Shown here: one piece after another, positions 1 to 8,306 of the stretch
Numbering within the stretch: position 1 is the stretch's first letter
How the letters are laid out: each line of letters begins with the position of its first letter
Assembly (NCBI GenBank): GCA_030447525.1
Contig: JAUJOR010000001.1
Span: forward strand, 363,466-427,465
Direction of reading: 5' to 3'
Origin: Chloroflexota bacterium
GTDB taxonomy: Bacteria > Chloroflexota > UBA11872 > UBA12225
Length of the DNA: 64,000 nucleotides
Notes under the pieces: model-generated
What the model was told of the DNA's origin: nothing
Databases searched by the model: none
The model's input: the letters and a program-made list of their open reading frames with translations, nothing else
Program-made: the position numbers and the translations under genes

Positions 1-2
1 CC

Positions 3-746
3 GTCGCCAACCAAAAGGGGGGCGTGGGGAAGACCACCACCACGGCCAACCTGGGCGCATCGTTGGCGACGCACGGCTCCCGTGTCCTCCTGGTGGATAT
101 GGATCCCCAGGGGAATTTGACGGCCGCCTTCGGTCAGGGGGCGTACGAAGGGCCGACCATCGCCGATGCCTTGATGGACCGCAAGGTACGCCTCCCGATC
201 GTCAGTGTGGAGGAGCGTGACGGGCCGGCCCTGCACCTCGTCCCGGCCTCGCTGGATCTGGCAACTGGCGAGGCGTCGCTGATGAACAAGCTGGGGCGCG
301 AGCTGCGCCTGCGTGATCAGCTCGGCGGGATCTCCGACCGCTATGACTTCGTCCTGATCGACACGCCCCCCTCGCTCGGCCTGCTGACCATCAATGCCCT
401 GGTGGCGGCCGACAGGGTGATTATCCCCACCGAGGCGAGATTCTTCTCGCTGCAGGGCCTGCAGATGCTGCAAGAGAGTATCGAGGAGATTCTGTACCTG
501 AACCCACGCTTGAAACTGTTGGGGATCGTGCTCTCCAAGTATGACCGGCGCCTCAAGGAAGAGCGCACCGTCGGGACGTACTTGCGCGAGCACTGGGGCA
601 ATCTGGTCTTCAAGACCGAGATCGGCTCCAATAGCAAGGTTCTGGAAGCGGCATCGGTCGGCGTATCCATCTTCTCCTACTCGGGAGCTGAGCGGGCGGT
701 GGGCGCTTACCGGGAGCTTGCGGAGGAGGTGGCCGCCCGTGTCTGA
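3..746 (+). CDS. parA: ParA/Soj-family segregation ATPase (5' partial)
   Basis: ParA/MinD-type P-loop ATPase of the chromosome or plasmid segregation family, cut by the left window edge. The frame is open from the first bases, and the deviant Walker A motif KGGVGKTT appears four residues in, so only about ten N-terminal residues are missing; the GTG at 24 is an internal valine. LVDMDPQGN and LIDTPPSLG (switch and Walker B region) follow, and the total length of about 250 residues is normal for a ParA without an N-terminal DNA-binding domain. ParA proteins dimerise on ATP, bind DNA nonspecifically and usually act with ParB/parS; no parB is visible here. The stop codon overlaps the start of the following FtsZ-like gene by 8 nt, which implies translational coupling and possibly a joint positioning role (inference). 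Confidence 0.93.
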   Translation, partial: VANQKGGVGKTTTTANLGASLATHGSRVLLVDMDPQGNLTAAFGQGAYEGPTIADALMDRKVRLPIVSVEERDGPALHLVPASLDLATGEASLMNKLGRELRLRDQLGGISDRYDFVLIDTPPSLGLLTINALVAADRVIIPTEARFFSLQGLQMLQESIEEILYLNPRLKLLGIVLSKYDRRLKEERTVGTYLREHWGNLVFKTEIGSNSKVLEAASVGVSIFSYSGAERAVGAYRELAEEVAARV

Positions 747-2157
747 GTCTCCGTTTGGGCGCACCCCTGGCATGGAGGAGCCCGCCGGCGACGAGGCCGG
801 TGCGGCCGAGGCCGTCCGGCCATTCCCGGGCGGTTCGGGACGCAAAGAGCGGGGCGGGTTCAACCCCAGCCGGCTGGGTGAGGCCTCGCGCCCCTCGTCG
901 GTGATCCCCAAGATCGTGGGCGGCGGGCAGGTTGTCCGCTCGGGCGCGCCGGCGAGCCCGCCACCGCTCGTCCCCCCGGCCTCCCCGGCGCAGCGGGTGC
1001 TCCAGGAAAGCGCCGCGCGCGCCGAGCCCAAGGGCTACACGGATGTGCGCATCTTCGGCATCGGCGGGGGCGGGGGGAACGCCGTGAGCCGCATGATCGA
1101 GGCCGGCGTCCAGGGCGTGGAGTTCATTGTGGCCAACACCGACGCCCAGTCCCTGGCGTCCTCCCCGGCCCAGCGCAAGATCCAGCTCAGCACCCACGGC
1201 GCCCTGCGCCTGGGCGCCGGCGGCGATCCCGCCGCCGGGAGGCAGGCGGCCGAAGCATCCGAGTCGCAGATCCTCGACGCCATCGGCAGCGCAGACATGG
1301 TCTTCGTCACCGCCGGCATGGGGGGCGGCACCGGCACCGGTGGCGCCCCGTTCGTCGCCCAGCTCGCCCGGCGCCAGCGCGCCCTGACCGTGGGCGTCGT
1401 GACGCTCCCTTTCACGTTTGAGGGCGCCCGCCGCCAGCGCCTCGCCAGCGAGGGCGTGGCCGAGCTGTGGCGTTCAGTAGACGCCTTGATCGTCGTCCCT
1501 AACGATCGCCTGCTCACGCTTTCCGATCGCCGCATGAGCATGGTGCAGGCCTTCCGCCGGGCGGACGACCTGCTGCGCCAGGGCGTGCAGGGAATCGCCG
1601 ACCTGGTGACTGTGACCGGGACGATCAACCTGGACTTCGCCGACGTGCGCAGCGTGATGGAGGATGCCGGCCGGGCCTTGATGGCCGTGGGCGAGGGCAA
1701 CGGGGAGAATCGCGCCCTGGGGGCGGCCCAGGCGGTAGTGACCAGCCCCCTCCTGGAGCACTCCATCGCCGGCGCCTCCCGCATCCTGCTGAACATCACC
1801 GGGGGGCCAGACCTGACGCTGCACGAGGTGAGCGAGATCGCCGACTACGTCACCCAGGCGGCCTCGCCCGATGCGAACATCATCTTCGGCCACGTCGTCC
1901 ACCCCCGGCCAGAGGTGGAGGTGCGCGTCACCTTGATCGCCACCGGGATGCCTGAGCAAGCCCCCGGACCCTCTCCCCGCGGCGCCTCCTTTTCTCGGCC
2001 GGCCGGCGCATCCTGGACGAGCGCCCCCCCACGCCCGGCCCTGCCCGACGATCCGGGGCCGGAAGACCGTTTCCGCGCCCCTCGGGAGCGTCCCCCGCAG
2101 CCGCCGGACGACGACGCCGGGCGCGACGTCCCATCCTTCTTGCGCCGGCCACGCTAG
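739..2157 (+). CDS. FtsZ-like tubulin/FtsZ GTPase, second copy
   Basis: Second FtsZ-family protein of the window, 472 residues. An N-terminal extension of about 100 residues rich in Pro, Gly and Ala precedes the GTPase domain, which starts at FGIGGGGGN. The T4 signature [10 protein letters not shown] is near residue 193 and the T7 catalytic loop NLDFADV near residue 297, so the GTP-binding and GTP-hydrolysis residues look intact. The C-terminus ends DVPSFLRRPR, resembling the C-terminal peptide of the canonical FtsZ further on (DIPPFLRRR), which in FtsZ binds FtsA and other partners. The GTG at 739 is chosen because GGAGGAGGT sits just upstream and the codon overlaps the parA stop; ATG at 772 is the alternative. 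It may be a division paralogue or a specialised filament working with ParA; the role is unknown. Confidence 0.9.
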   Translation: MSESPFGRTPGMEEPAGDEAGAAEAVRPFPGGSGRKERGGFNPSRLGEASRPSSVIPKIVGGGQVVRSGAPASPPPLVPPASPAQRVLQESAARAEPKGYTDVRIFGIGGGGGNAVSRMIEAGVQGVEFIVANTDAQSLASSPAQRKIQLSTHGALRLGAGGDPAAGRQAAEASESQILDAIGSADMVFVTAGMGGGTGTGGAPFVAQLARRQRALTVGVVTLPFTFEGARRQRLASEGVAELWRSVDALIVVPNDRLLTLSDRRMSMVQAFRRADDLLRQGVQGIADLVTVTGTINLDFADVRSVMEDAGRALMAVGEGNGENRALGAAQAVVTSPLLEHSIAGASRILLNITGGPDLTLHEVSEIADYVTQAASPDANIIFGHVVHPRPEVEVRVTLIATGMPEQAPGPSPRGASFSRPAGASWTSAPPRPALPDDPGPEDRFRAPRERPPQPPDDDAGRDVPSFLRRPR

Positions 2158-2559
2158 AGGCTTCGCCCAGCCTAACCGCTCACGCTGGCTCGAACCTGGC
2201 CGAGGCGGAGTAAAGGGGCATATGAGGTCGTTCCCGCAGCTTTCCTGACACGGCAACGACACTTCCTCGGATACTCCGGTCTGCCTATTTCGATCAGGCA
2301 GCCGACGTTGTCGTACTCAGACCGACCGGCAACAGGCAGTAGGTGCTCCACCAGGAGCGCGTGCCGGCCTCGGAGGGCGGTGCGCACGAGGCCGACGAGG
2401 AGTGCCACCCCATCCAACACGGCGTGATGATCACCGACGGTGCCTTGAGCCGCACGCAACACGGACGGAGTTCTTGCGCGCTACAGCGCTCACGGCACGG
2501 GCGAGGATTTGCCGTCCCACAGGGGAGGCGGCACCATGGCGGGATGGAGGCGTGAGGGG
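2158..2559. other. Gene-poor stretch downstream of the second ftsZ
   Basis: About 400 bases between the FtsZ-like gene and the XRE regulator (the two are convergent). I see no intact gene. The only recognisable content is the transposase N-terminal fragment listed separately near 2337-2414. Confidence 0.5.
2337..2414 (-). pseudogene. Transposase N-terminal fragment (integrase-core IS)
   Basis: On the minus strand about 25 codons read LVGLVRTALRGRHALLVEHL, the pattern that opens many integrase-core (rve) transposases, which normally continue LRQQLAVL. Here the similarity stops abruptly after EHLL. It is a decayed fragment, too short to name the IS family. Confidence 0.4.
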
Positions 2560-2982
2560 TTACCCGGCAGCAACGCCGACGGATGCGTCTTCGAGCCGGA
2601 CCTCCGGCGAATCGCCTCCTGGGGTGATCGTGACGCGCACGCCGAGGTGCTCGGCGAGCAGCCCCAGGGTCGTCAGCGTCGAGGCCACGGCGCCGCCCTC
2701 CAGGCGGGCCACCGTGGGTTGCTCCCAGCCCAGGCGCTCGGCCAGCTCGCGCTGAGTCAGGCCGTGCGCCTCGCGCCAGGCGCGCACCCGCTGGCCCAGC
2801 CGCCACGCGGTGAGTCCGCCCGGCGTGCCGGGGCGCTGCTCCTTGGGCACGCGCCGCAGTGGTGGGTCGCCCGGCCGGTGGGGGGCATCCTCCCACAGTG
2901 GATTGTTGGCCGGAGCCGGGGGGAGGGCGGCCAGGGGATCGGTCTGCGGTCGGGGCGACGGTGCCGGTGCGCGCTCAGTCAT
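2560..2982 (-). CDS. XRE-family HTH transcriptional regulator
   Basis: Small DNA-binding protein of 140 residues. The first 55 or so residues are Pro/Ala-rich and probably disordered; the remainder is a helix-turn-helix of the lambda Cro/C1 (XRE) type: GLTQRELAERLGWEQPTVARLEGG, given here only as its family pattern, followed by LTTLGLLAEHLGVRVTI, a configuration also seen in antitoxin-type HTH proteins. The ATG at 2982 is chosen because AGGAG lies 7 nt upstream; an upstream in-frame start would add a poorly conserved leader that overlaps an IS remnant. No toxin-like partner is visible next to it. The gene sits between two fragments of integrase-core transposase in the same orientation, suggesting it arrived with, or was left behind by, a mobile element. 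Confidence 0.78.
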   Translation of the reverse strand: MTERAPAPSPRPQTDPLAALPPAPANNPLWEDAPHRPGDPPLRRVPKEQRPGTPGGLTAWRLGQRVRAWREAHGLTQRELAERLGWEQPTVARLEGGAVASTLTTLGLLAEHLGVRVTITPGGDSPEVRLEDASVGVAAG

Positions 2983-3020
2983 CCGGGAACTCCTGTGGGA
3001 CGGCAAAATGCCTGCCGCGG

Positions 3021-3189
3021 TCAGGCGGCACGATCGTAGCGGTGATGGAGCCCCCCGAGCACTGGCCACGAGCGAATCGTGCCGGTGGGGGTACGGGCGG
3101 TGGGCACCGGCGGCTCTAGATGAAGGGTGAGGTGGGGGCACTGCTGGTTGTAGTAGTCCCTGAGTGGAGAGGCGGCTACGTTATTGAAG
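3021..3189 (-). pseudogene. Transposase C-terminal fragment (integrase-core IS)
   Basis: Minus-strand codons directly downstream of mqnC read LRDYYNQQCPHLTLHLEPPV and end WPVLGGLHHRYDRAA followed by TGA at 3023-3021. 'YYNQ..PH..L' followed by 'PVLGGLHH.Y.RAA' is the typical carboxy end of integrase-core (rve/DDE) transposases of the IS481/IS3-like class. The catalytic core is missing, so this is the 3' remnant of an insertion sequence. The fragment near 2337-2414 is a 5' end in the same orientation but lies downstream of this 3' end, so at least two IS copies or a rearrangement are needed to explain the pair. Confidence 0.7.
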
Positions 3190-3198
3190 CCGGCACGC

Positions 3199-4347
3199 TC
3201 AGAACGTCTTGAGGATGCGGTAGTGCGTGTCTCGTACGGCGGGAATGCGCCCGGCCCCGCGGATGAGGTCGATCATCTGCGCGTCGGTCATGCACTTCTC
3301 GGTCACGCCGGCCGCGGAGACGACGTTCTCCTCCAGCATGATCGAGCCGAGGTCGTCGGCCCCCAGGGCCAGGCTTTGCTGACCGACGGCCTTGCCCACG
3401 GTGAGCCACGACCCCTGGACGTGGTCGATGTTGTCGAAGAAGAGGCGGGAGACGGCCAGGGTCTTGAGGTAGTCCTCGCTGTCGGCCCGCCCGGGGACGG
3501 TGGCGCCGAGCTCGGTATTGTCCGGCTGGTAGGTCCAGGGGATAAAGGCGCGGTAGCCCTGGCCGGGCCCGACGTCACGCAAGGCCCGGTCCTGGGAGTC
3601 CCGGATGGCCGCGAGGTGCTCCACCCGCTCGGCGAGGGTCTCGACGTGGCCGAGCATCATCGTCGCCGTCGTGCGCAGGCCCTGCCGGTGGGCCTCGTCC
3701 ATGATCTGGATCCAGGCAGCCGCGCTGTTCTTCAGGGGGCTGATGGCTTGCTTGACCCGCTCGGAGAGGATCTCCGCCCCACCCCCGGGGAGGGAGTCCA
3801 GGCCGGCGGCGCGCAGCCGGCGCAGCGTCTCGGCGATAGAGAGACGGGAGTAACGGGCGATGTGGTGCACTTCTGACGGGGAGAGGCTGTGCAGCGTGAC
3901 CGGGTAGCGGGCCTTGACGGACGAAAGGAGGTCTTCGTAGTAGCTGATGGTCAGCTTGGGGTCGTGCCCGCCCTGGAACATGATCTGGGTGGCCCCCTTG
4001 TCCAGGGCCTCCTCGACGCGCCGGAAGATCTCGTCCTTGGAGCGTCGATATCCCTCCGGGTCGCCCGGGAGGCGGTAAAAGGCGCAGAAGGAGCACCTGA
4101 CGACGCAGACGTTGGTGTAATTGATGTTGCGGTCGATGATGAAGGTGGCGTAGCCCTGGGGGAAGCGCCGCCGGCGGATGGCGTCGGCCACCTCGCCGAT
4201 CGCCTGTAAGTCTCCCTGCTCCAGGAGGAAGAGGGCGTCCGCAGCCGAGATCCGCCCGCCGGCAGCGGCGCGGTCAAGGATCGTGCGTTGCCCTGCTCCA
4301 TCCGCGGCCACTGGCGGGGGGGCTGACATAACTTCGGCGGCGATCAT
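3199..4347 (-). CDS. mqnC: Cyclic dehypoxanthinyl futalosine synthase MqnC
   Basis: Radical-SAM enzyme of the futalosine route to menaquinone; it cyclises dehypoxanthine futalosine. 382 residues. The [4Fe-4S] cysteine triad is in NVCVVRCSFCAFYR (CxxxCxxC). Other MqnC-like blocks are FQGGHDPKLTISYYEDLL, HSLSPSEVHHIAR, TATMMLGHVET and FIPWTYQPDNTELG, and the C-terminus is normal. The ATG at 4347 has GGAG upstream; ATG at 4329 is a second candidate. The homologue MqnE also has a radical-SAM core, but the FQGG and MMLGHVET blocks favour MqnC. It lies after ftsZ on the same strand with a gap of about 230 nt, so it may be separately transcribed. Together with the MenG domain near 33 kb it argues for a menaquinone-based respiratory chain. 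Confidence 0.93.
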   Translation of the reverse strand: MIAAEVMSAPPPVAADGAGQRTILDRAAAGGRISAADALFLLEQGDLQAIGEVADAIRRRRFPQGYATFIIDRNINYTNVCVVRCSFCAFYRLPGDPEGYRRSKDEIFRRVEEALDKGATQIMFQGGHDPKLTISYYEDLLSSVKARYPVTLHSLSPSEVHHIARYSRLSIAETLRRLRAAGLDSLPGGGAEILSERVKQAISPLKNSAAAWIQIMDEAHRQGLRTTATMMLGHVETLAERVEHLAAIRDSQDRALRDVGPGQGYRAFIPWTYQPDNTELGATVPGRADSEDYLKTLAVSRLFFDNIDHVQGSWLTVGKAVGQQSLALGADDLGSIMLEENVVSAAGVTEKCMTDAQMIDLIRGAGRIPAVRDTHYRILKTF

Positions 4348-4575
4348 CACACCTGCTCCACGGCGAACTCGCGTGGCCGGAAAATAGACCGGCTCGTCGA
4401 AAGTGTACGACGCCAGGCAGGAACGAACCATACCGGGAGTGTATGCCCGGGGCGCCGGCCGTTGCGCATGTACCTATGCGGAACGGCCGTGCCCTGGAGC
4501 TGTGCCGGACGCGCCACGGACGGAGCGGAACTGATGGAGGAGCGCTGTAGACCGGTGTAGCCCTCCAGGGCGATG

Positions 4576-5793
4576 CTACCGCCGCCGGAGGAAGGGCGGG
4601 ATGTCCAGATTATCGGTCTGGCTGGTAGGGGCCGGCCGGTCGTCCGGCGGGGCTGGACGCGGCCGGGGCTCGTACGGCTCCCGAGGTAGGGGCTCACGCG
4701 GTGTGCGGGAGAAGGGCTCTCGTGTCTCGCGTGGGGGGTACGCCTGACGGGTCTCAGGTCGTGGGGCCTGGCGGGTGGGGGGAGCCGGCTTGTTGTCGAA
4801 GCCGGTGGCAATGACGGTGATGCGCACGTCGCCCTGCAGCCGGGGGTCGATCACCTGGCCGTAGATGATCATGGCGTCCTGATCGGCGGCGCGGTTAATG
4901 ATCTCGGCGGCCTCGTTGACTTCGTAGAGGGTGAGGTCTTCTCCCCCGGAGATGTTGAACAGGATGCCACGGGCGCCGTCGATGGCGATGTCCAGCAGGG
5001 GGCTGGCGATGGCGGCGCGGGCGGCGTCGGCGGCGCGGGACTCGCCGCTCCCGTAGCCGATGGCCAGGAGGGCCGAGCCGGCGTTGGACATCACCGTCTT
5101 GACGTCCGCGAAGTCCAGGTTGATCAGGCCGGGGACGGTGATCAAGTCGGAGATGCCCTGGATACCTTGACGCAGGACGTCGTCGGCCAGCTTATAGGCG
5201 TCCACCATCGGCAACTTCTTATCCGCCACCTGCAGGAGGCGGTCATTGGGGATGGTGATCAAGGTATCCACTTTGTCCCGCAGGGCGGCGATGCCATCCT
5301 CCGCGTTCTGGCGCCGGCGTGCCCCTTCGAAGGCAAAAGGCCGCGTGACTACCCCGACCGTCAGCGCCCCCAGCTCGCGGGCGATCTCGGCCACCACCGG
5401 TGCGGCCCCCGTCCCGGTACCGCCGCCCATGCCCCCGGCGATAAAGACCATGTCCGCCCCCTTGAGGGCCTCATTGAGGTCCTCGCGGTTCTCCTCGGCC
5501 GCCTTTTGGCCCACGTTGGGGTTGCCCCCGGCGCCGAGACCACGGGTGATGCGGTCGCCGATGCGGATGCGCAGGGGCGCCTGGGAGCGCAGCAGGGCCT
5601 GCGCGTCCGTGTTGACGGTGATGAAGTCCACGCCACGCATCTCGGACTCGATCATCCGGTCGACGGCATTGCTCCCCCCCCCGCCGACGCCGATCACCTT
5701 GATCTGGGCAAAAGGCTCCATGGCGGGGAGAGTGGACATGTTATCGGGGCGCTCGTCGGCGCCACGGCCAAGTCGGGCTCGCTCAGGAAACAT
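4576..5793 (-). CDS. ftsZ: Cell division protein FtsZ (canonical)
   Basis: Tubulin-like GTPase that forms the division ring. 405 residues: a short N-terminal tail, then the GTPase domain from [15 protein letters not shown]4 loop [15 protein letters not shown]7 loop [11 protein letters not shown] with the catalytic aspartates; a Pro/Arg-rich linker of about 80 residues; and the C-terminal peptide DIPPFLRRR that docks FtsA and other partners. Start ATG 5793 has GAGG 8 nt upstream; ATG 5739 would remove a short non-conserved tail. It is the last gene of the dcw cluster, 269 nt after ftsA, which is an unusually long gap and contains a large perfect inverted repeat. A paralogue lies at the beginning of the window. 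Confidence 0.97.
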   Translation of the reverse strand: MFPERARLGRGADERPDNMSTLPAMEPFAQIKVIGVGGGGSNAVDRMIESEMRGVDFITVNTDAQALLRSQAPLRIRIGDRITRGLGAGGNPNVGQKAAEENREDLNEALKGADMVFIAGGMGGGTGTGAAPVVAEIARELGALTVGVVTRPFAFEGARRRQNAEDGIAALRDKVDTLITIPNDRLLQVADKKLPMVDAYKLADDVLRQGIQGISDLITVPGLINLDFADVKTVMSNAGSALLAIGYGSGESRAADAARAAIASPLLDIAIDGARGILFNISGGEDLTLYEVNEAAEIINRAADQDAMIIYGQVIDPRLQGDVRITVIATGFDNKPAPPTRQAPRPETRQAYPPRETREPFSRTPREPLPREPYEPRPRPAPPDDRPAPTSQTDNLDIPPFLRRR

Positions 5794-5903
5794 CCCGGTC
5801 GCCTCGTCTTCTCTTAATCTCGTCTGCGGAGTTATCGCGTGGGCAGCACACGTAGGGAGCTGTGGCCAGCCGGCAGGGCCCGTGCCACCAGCAAACACCC
5901 GAC

Positions 5904-5933
5904 TCCGTGTTAACGCTCACGTCACGGAGTACG
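5904..5933. repeat. Inverted repeat in the ftsZ leader
   Basis: GACTCCGTG and CACGGAGT lie about 13 nt apart in the ftsA-ftsZ gap, upstream of the ftsZ start. The pair could form a short hairpin in the mRNA or act as an operator. Function not known. Confidence 0.35.
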
Positions 5934-6028
5934 TTAGCACACTGCCCCGGGAACGCCCAAGCAGCCCCCAGGTTGTCTATGACGTCTGCATACCTCGACC
6001 GTGGTGGGACCCCCAGGGTGCTCCACGC

Positions 6029-6086
6029 CTCGTCCGCACCTTCCTCCCATAGAGGCGTGCCTCTATGGGAGGAAGGTGCGGACGAG
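6029..6086. repeat. Perfect 28-bp inverted repeat between ftsA and ftsZ
   Basis: Left arm 6029-6056 and right arm 6059-6086 are exact reverse complements over 28 bases and are separated by only GT. The right arm contains the last codons and the stop of ftsA (LVRTFLP then TAG); by symmetry the left arm reads the same peptide on the other strand. In RNA it would form a very stable hairpin immediately after ftsA. There is no T-tract, so it may act as a partial terminator, an mRNA-processing site or a stability element that sets the FtsA:FtsZ ratio. An assembly fold-back artefact should be excluded. Confidence 0.9.
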
Positions 6087-7313
6087 ACCTTTGGCTGCCC
6101 CGGCCACTCGGCTGCCGAAGCTGTGCATGGCCAGCGTCCGTGCCGCCGGGCGGCGGTCGACGGCGTTGTTCTGGCTGCCCCAGACGAGCAGGCCAATGGC
6201 GGTGGCAAAGGCCGGGCCGGCGAGACCTTCGTCCAATCGGTCGATCCCCTGGGGGCGCCCGATTCGCACCGGGAGGTCGAGGATGGACTCGGCCAGCTCC
6301 TTGATCCCGGCCTGCTCGGCGCCCCCACCGGCGAGGATGACGCCGGCCCCGAGGAGGCCGGCGCAGCCACTGCGCGTGATCTCGTTGGCAACCATTCCCA
6401 GGATCTCCTCCAGGCGGGCCTGGACGATCTGGGCCAGGTAGTCGCGTGGCACCTGGTGAACGCGGTGGGGCTCAAACGTGGGGACGTCCAGTGGGGGGAG
6501 ATCGGCCACGGCAGCCGGATCGGCGTGGCCGTGCTCGATCTTCAGCGCCTCGGCCTGGCTCAGCGGGGTGCGCAGGCAGATGGCGATGTCGTTGGAGACG
6601 TGGTTCCCCCCCAGGCCGATCACGGCGGTGTGCCAGACGCTCCCGTCGAGGAAGACGGCGACATCGGTGGTACCACCCCCGATGTCTACCAGGACGCCAC
6701 CCAGCTCCCGCTCCTCCGGCGTCAGCACGGCCTCGGCCGAGGCCAGGGGCTGGAGCACAATATCGTCCAGCTCTAGACCGGTGCGCTGCACGGCTCGGAT
6801 CAAGTTCTGAATGGAGCCTATCCCGCCGGTGATGACGTGGGTCTCGGCTTCCAGGCGGTGCCCGCTCATGCCGATGGGGTTCTTGATTCCATCCTGCCCG
6901 TCCAGGACGTAACTGCGGGGGACGACGTGGATGATCTCCCGATCGGGCGGGATAGGGCTGGCGCGGGCAGAGTCGAGGGCCTTCTGGAGGTCGAGCGCCG
7001 TGAGCTCGCTCCCGTGGTTGGTCAGGGTGGTGACGCCGCGAGTGTTCTGGGAGGCGATGTGCGTCCCGGCGATGCTGACCAGGGCCGAGCCCATCCGCTG
7101 ACCGCCGTTGCCCTCGCAGCGCTCCACGGCGGCTTGCACGGAGGCGCTGGTCTCCTCCAGGTTCACGACGACGCCGCGCTTCAGCCCACGTGTGGGACTG
7201 ACCCCGGCCGCGGTGAATTGTAGCCGGCCGTTCGGCCGCACCTCGGCCAGGACGGCGCAGGTCTTGGTTGTGCCAATGTCTAGACCAGCGACGAGTCGAA
7301 CGCGGGGCACCAT
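6063..7313 (-). CDS. ftsA: Cell division protein FtsA
   Basis: Actin-like ATPase that tethers FtsZ to the membrane and recruits later divisome proteins. 416 residues. The actin-fold phosphate loops are visible as AGLDIGTTKTCAVLAEV near the N-terminus and VDIGGGTTDVAVFLDG in the middle; the SHS2 (1C) domain lies between them. The carboxy end, SRVAGAAKGLVRTFLP, is amphipathic as expected for the membrane-targeting helix, and its last codons fall inside the 28-bp inverted repeat. Start ATG 7313, with GAGG about 10 nt upstream. A near-consensus sigma-70 promoter lies about 100 bp upstream, so ftsA-ftsZ can be transcribed independently of the rest of the dcw cluster. Confidence 0.97.
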   Translation of the reverse strand: MVPRVRLVAGLDIGTTKTCAVLAEVRPNGRLQFTAAGVSPTRGLKRGVVVNLEETSASVQAAVERCEGNGGQRMGSALVSIAGTHIASQNTRGVTTLTNHGSELTALDLQKALDSARASPIPPDREIIHVVPRSYVLDGQDGIKNPIGMSGHRLEAETHVITGGIGSIQNLIRAVQRTGLELDDIVLQPLASAEAVLTPEERELGGVLVDIGGGTTDVAVFLDGSVWHTAVIGLGGNHVSNDIAICLRTPLSQAEALKIEHGHADPAAVADLPPLDVPTFEPHRVHQVPRDYLAQIVQARLEEILGMVANEITRSGCAGLLGAGVILAGGGAEQAGIKELAESILDLPVRIGRPQGIDRLDEGLAGPAFATAIGLLVWGSQNNAVDRRPAARTLAMHSFGSRVAGAAKGLVRTFLP

Positions 7314-7416
7314 GAATCCGCAGCCTCAGGGAGTGATGGGGTGGGAGTGCGTCGCGGCGTCTGCGGCAGTGGCGAGGGGCGCTCGACATGCCCGTGTAAG
7401 GAGTAGGATGAGCCCG

Positions 7417-7445
7417 ATTATAGTAACGGCTCTGCACTGTGACAA
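7417..7445 (-). promoter_or_regulatory. Sigma-70 promoter of ftsA-ftsZ
   Basis: Minus strand: TTGTCA (7445-7440), 17-nt spacer, TATAAT (7422-7417), a perfect -10 with a near-consensus -35. Predicted transcription start near 7410, giving a leader of about 100 nt before ftsA. It is the best promoter match in the left half of the window. Confidence 0.85.
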
Positions 7446-7511
7446 TGGTTTAGGGGGCCTTTTCTTTCGGGGTGAAGACGCCCCCGGCCGGCCAGCGAAT
7501 CGGGGCGGGGG

Positions 7512-8306
7512 TCAACCGCCGGCCTGATAAAAGGGCCGGTCCTTGGGCCGCAAATCGACGAATCTGATGCGCAGATCTTGCTGCCGGGCCAGCTCAACAA
7601 TGGCCACGAAGCTGGCCAGCTTGTCGTTGAGGGCCTCCGCCTCTCCGAACAGCACGCGCCAGCCCCTCTCGGTCACCACCACCAGCCCCTGCGGCGAGTA
7701 CTCTACCGCCTGTACCTGCGCCCCGGAGAGGGGAAAGGCCTTGGTTAGCTCGCGGGCGGCGAGGAGGGCCCGCTGGTCGATGCGGTCCCCCAGGCGTACG
7801 GCTCGCCCGGTGGAGTCCCAAATCGTCAGGCGGTTCGTCTCTGGCCGGTCGTCGCTCGCCTCGGCCAGGGCGAAGCCTTGATCGTCGACCAGAAAGGCGC
7901 CACTGGCCGCCCGCCAGGTGGCGATGGGGACGCGTTCGACGATGTCGATCTCTACCGTATGGGGGAGGCGCGGGACGACCCGCACGCTAAGGACGCTGGG
8001 GATGGTGGCCAGGTCGCGGGCGAGACGCTCCGTGTTGAGCAGGAAGATGTTATGCCCCACTACTTGGGAGAGCTGCGTCACGCGCGTCACCGCCTCGGCG
8101 GACGACGCCGAGTACCGGCGGACGGCGATCTCCTCTACCCGGCAGCGGGAGGTGGTCAGCATTGCCAGGGCCAGAAAGAAGAGCGCCACGCTGTTGGCCA
8201 CGGAGAGCCAGCGCCCGGCCAGCCAGTGGAGCAACTGGCGCCAGCGGGAGCGTCGCAGGGCCTGCTGGATGCGGCTGGATCGGACGCTGCGCCGTCGCCG
8301 GATCAC
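7512..8306 (-). CDS. ftsQ: Cell division protein FtsQ/DivIB
   Basis: Bitopic divisome protein that scaffolds FtsL/FtsB and the FtsW-FtsI synthase. 264 residues: an Arg-rich cytoplasmic tail (about 1-33), one membrane helix VANSVALFFLALAMLTT (about 36-52), a POTRA domain (VEEIAVRRYSASSAEAVTRV onwards) with the typical VVPRLPHTVEIDIVERVPIA segment, then the FtsQ/DivIB beta domain ending VDLRPKDRPFYQ. The ATG at 8306 overlaps the murB stop by 4 nt (ATGA), indicating coupling. The promoter for ftsA lies directly downstream, so ftsQ is the last gene of the upstream transcription block. Confidence 0.92.
   Translation of the reverse strand: MIRRRRSVRSSRIQQALRRSRWRQLLHWLAGRWLSVANSVALFFLALAMLTTSRCRVEEIAVRRYSASSAEAVTRVTQLSQVVGHNIFLLNTERLARDLATIPSVLSVRVVPRLPHTVEIDIVERVPIATWRAASGAFLVDDQGFALAEASDDRPETNRLTIWDSTGRAVRLGDRIDQRALLAARELTKAFPLSGAQVQAVEYSPQGLVVVTERGWRVLFGEAEALNDKLASFVAIVELARQQDLRIRFVDLRPKDRPFYQAGG

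Noticed and set aside
2560..2982. Toxin-antitoxin module for the XRE gene
   Set aside because: No toxin-like reading frame lies adjacent on either strand; the neighbours are IS fragments and mqnC.
3199..4347. MqnE (aminofutalosine synthase) as the identity of this radical-SAM gene
   Set aside because: The FQGGHDP, HSLSPSEV and MMLGHVET blocks match MqnC better; MqnE remains a remote possibility.
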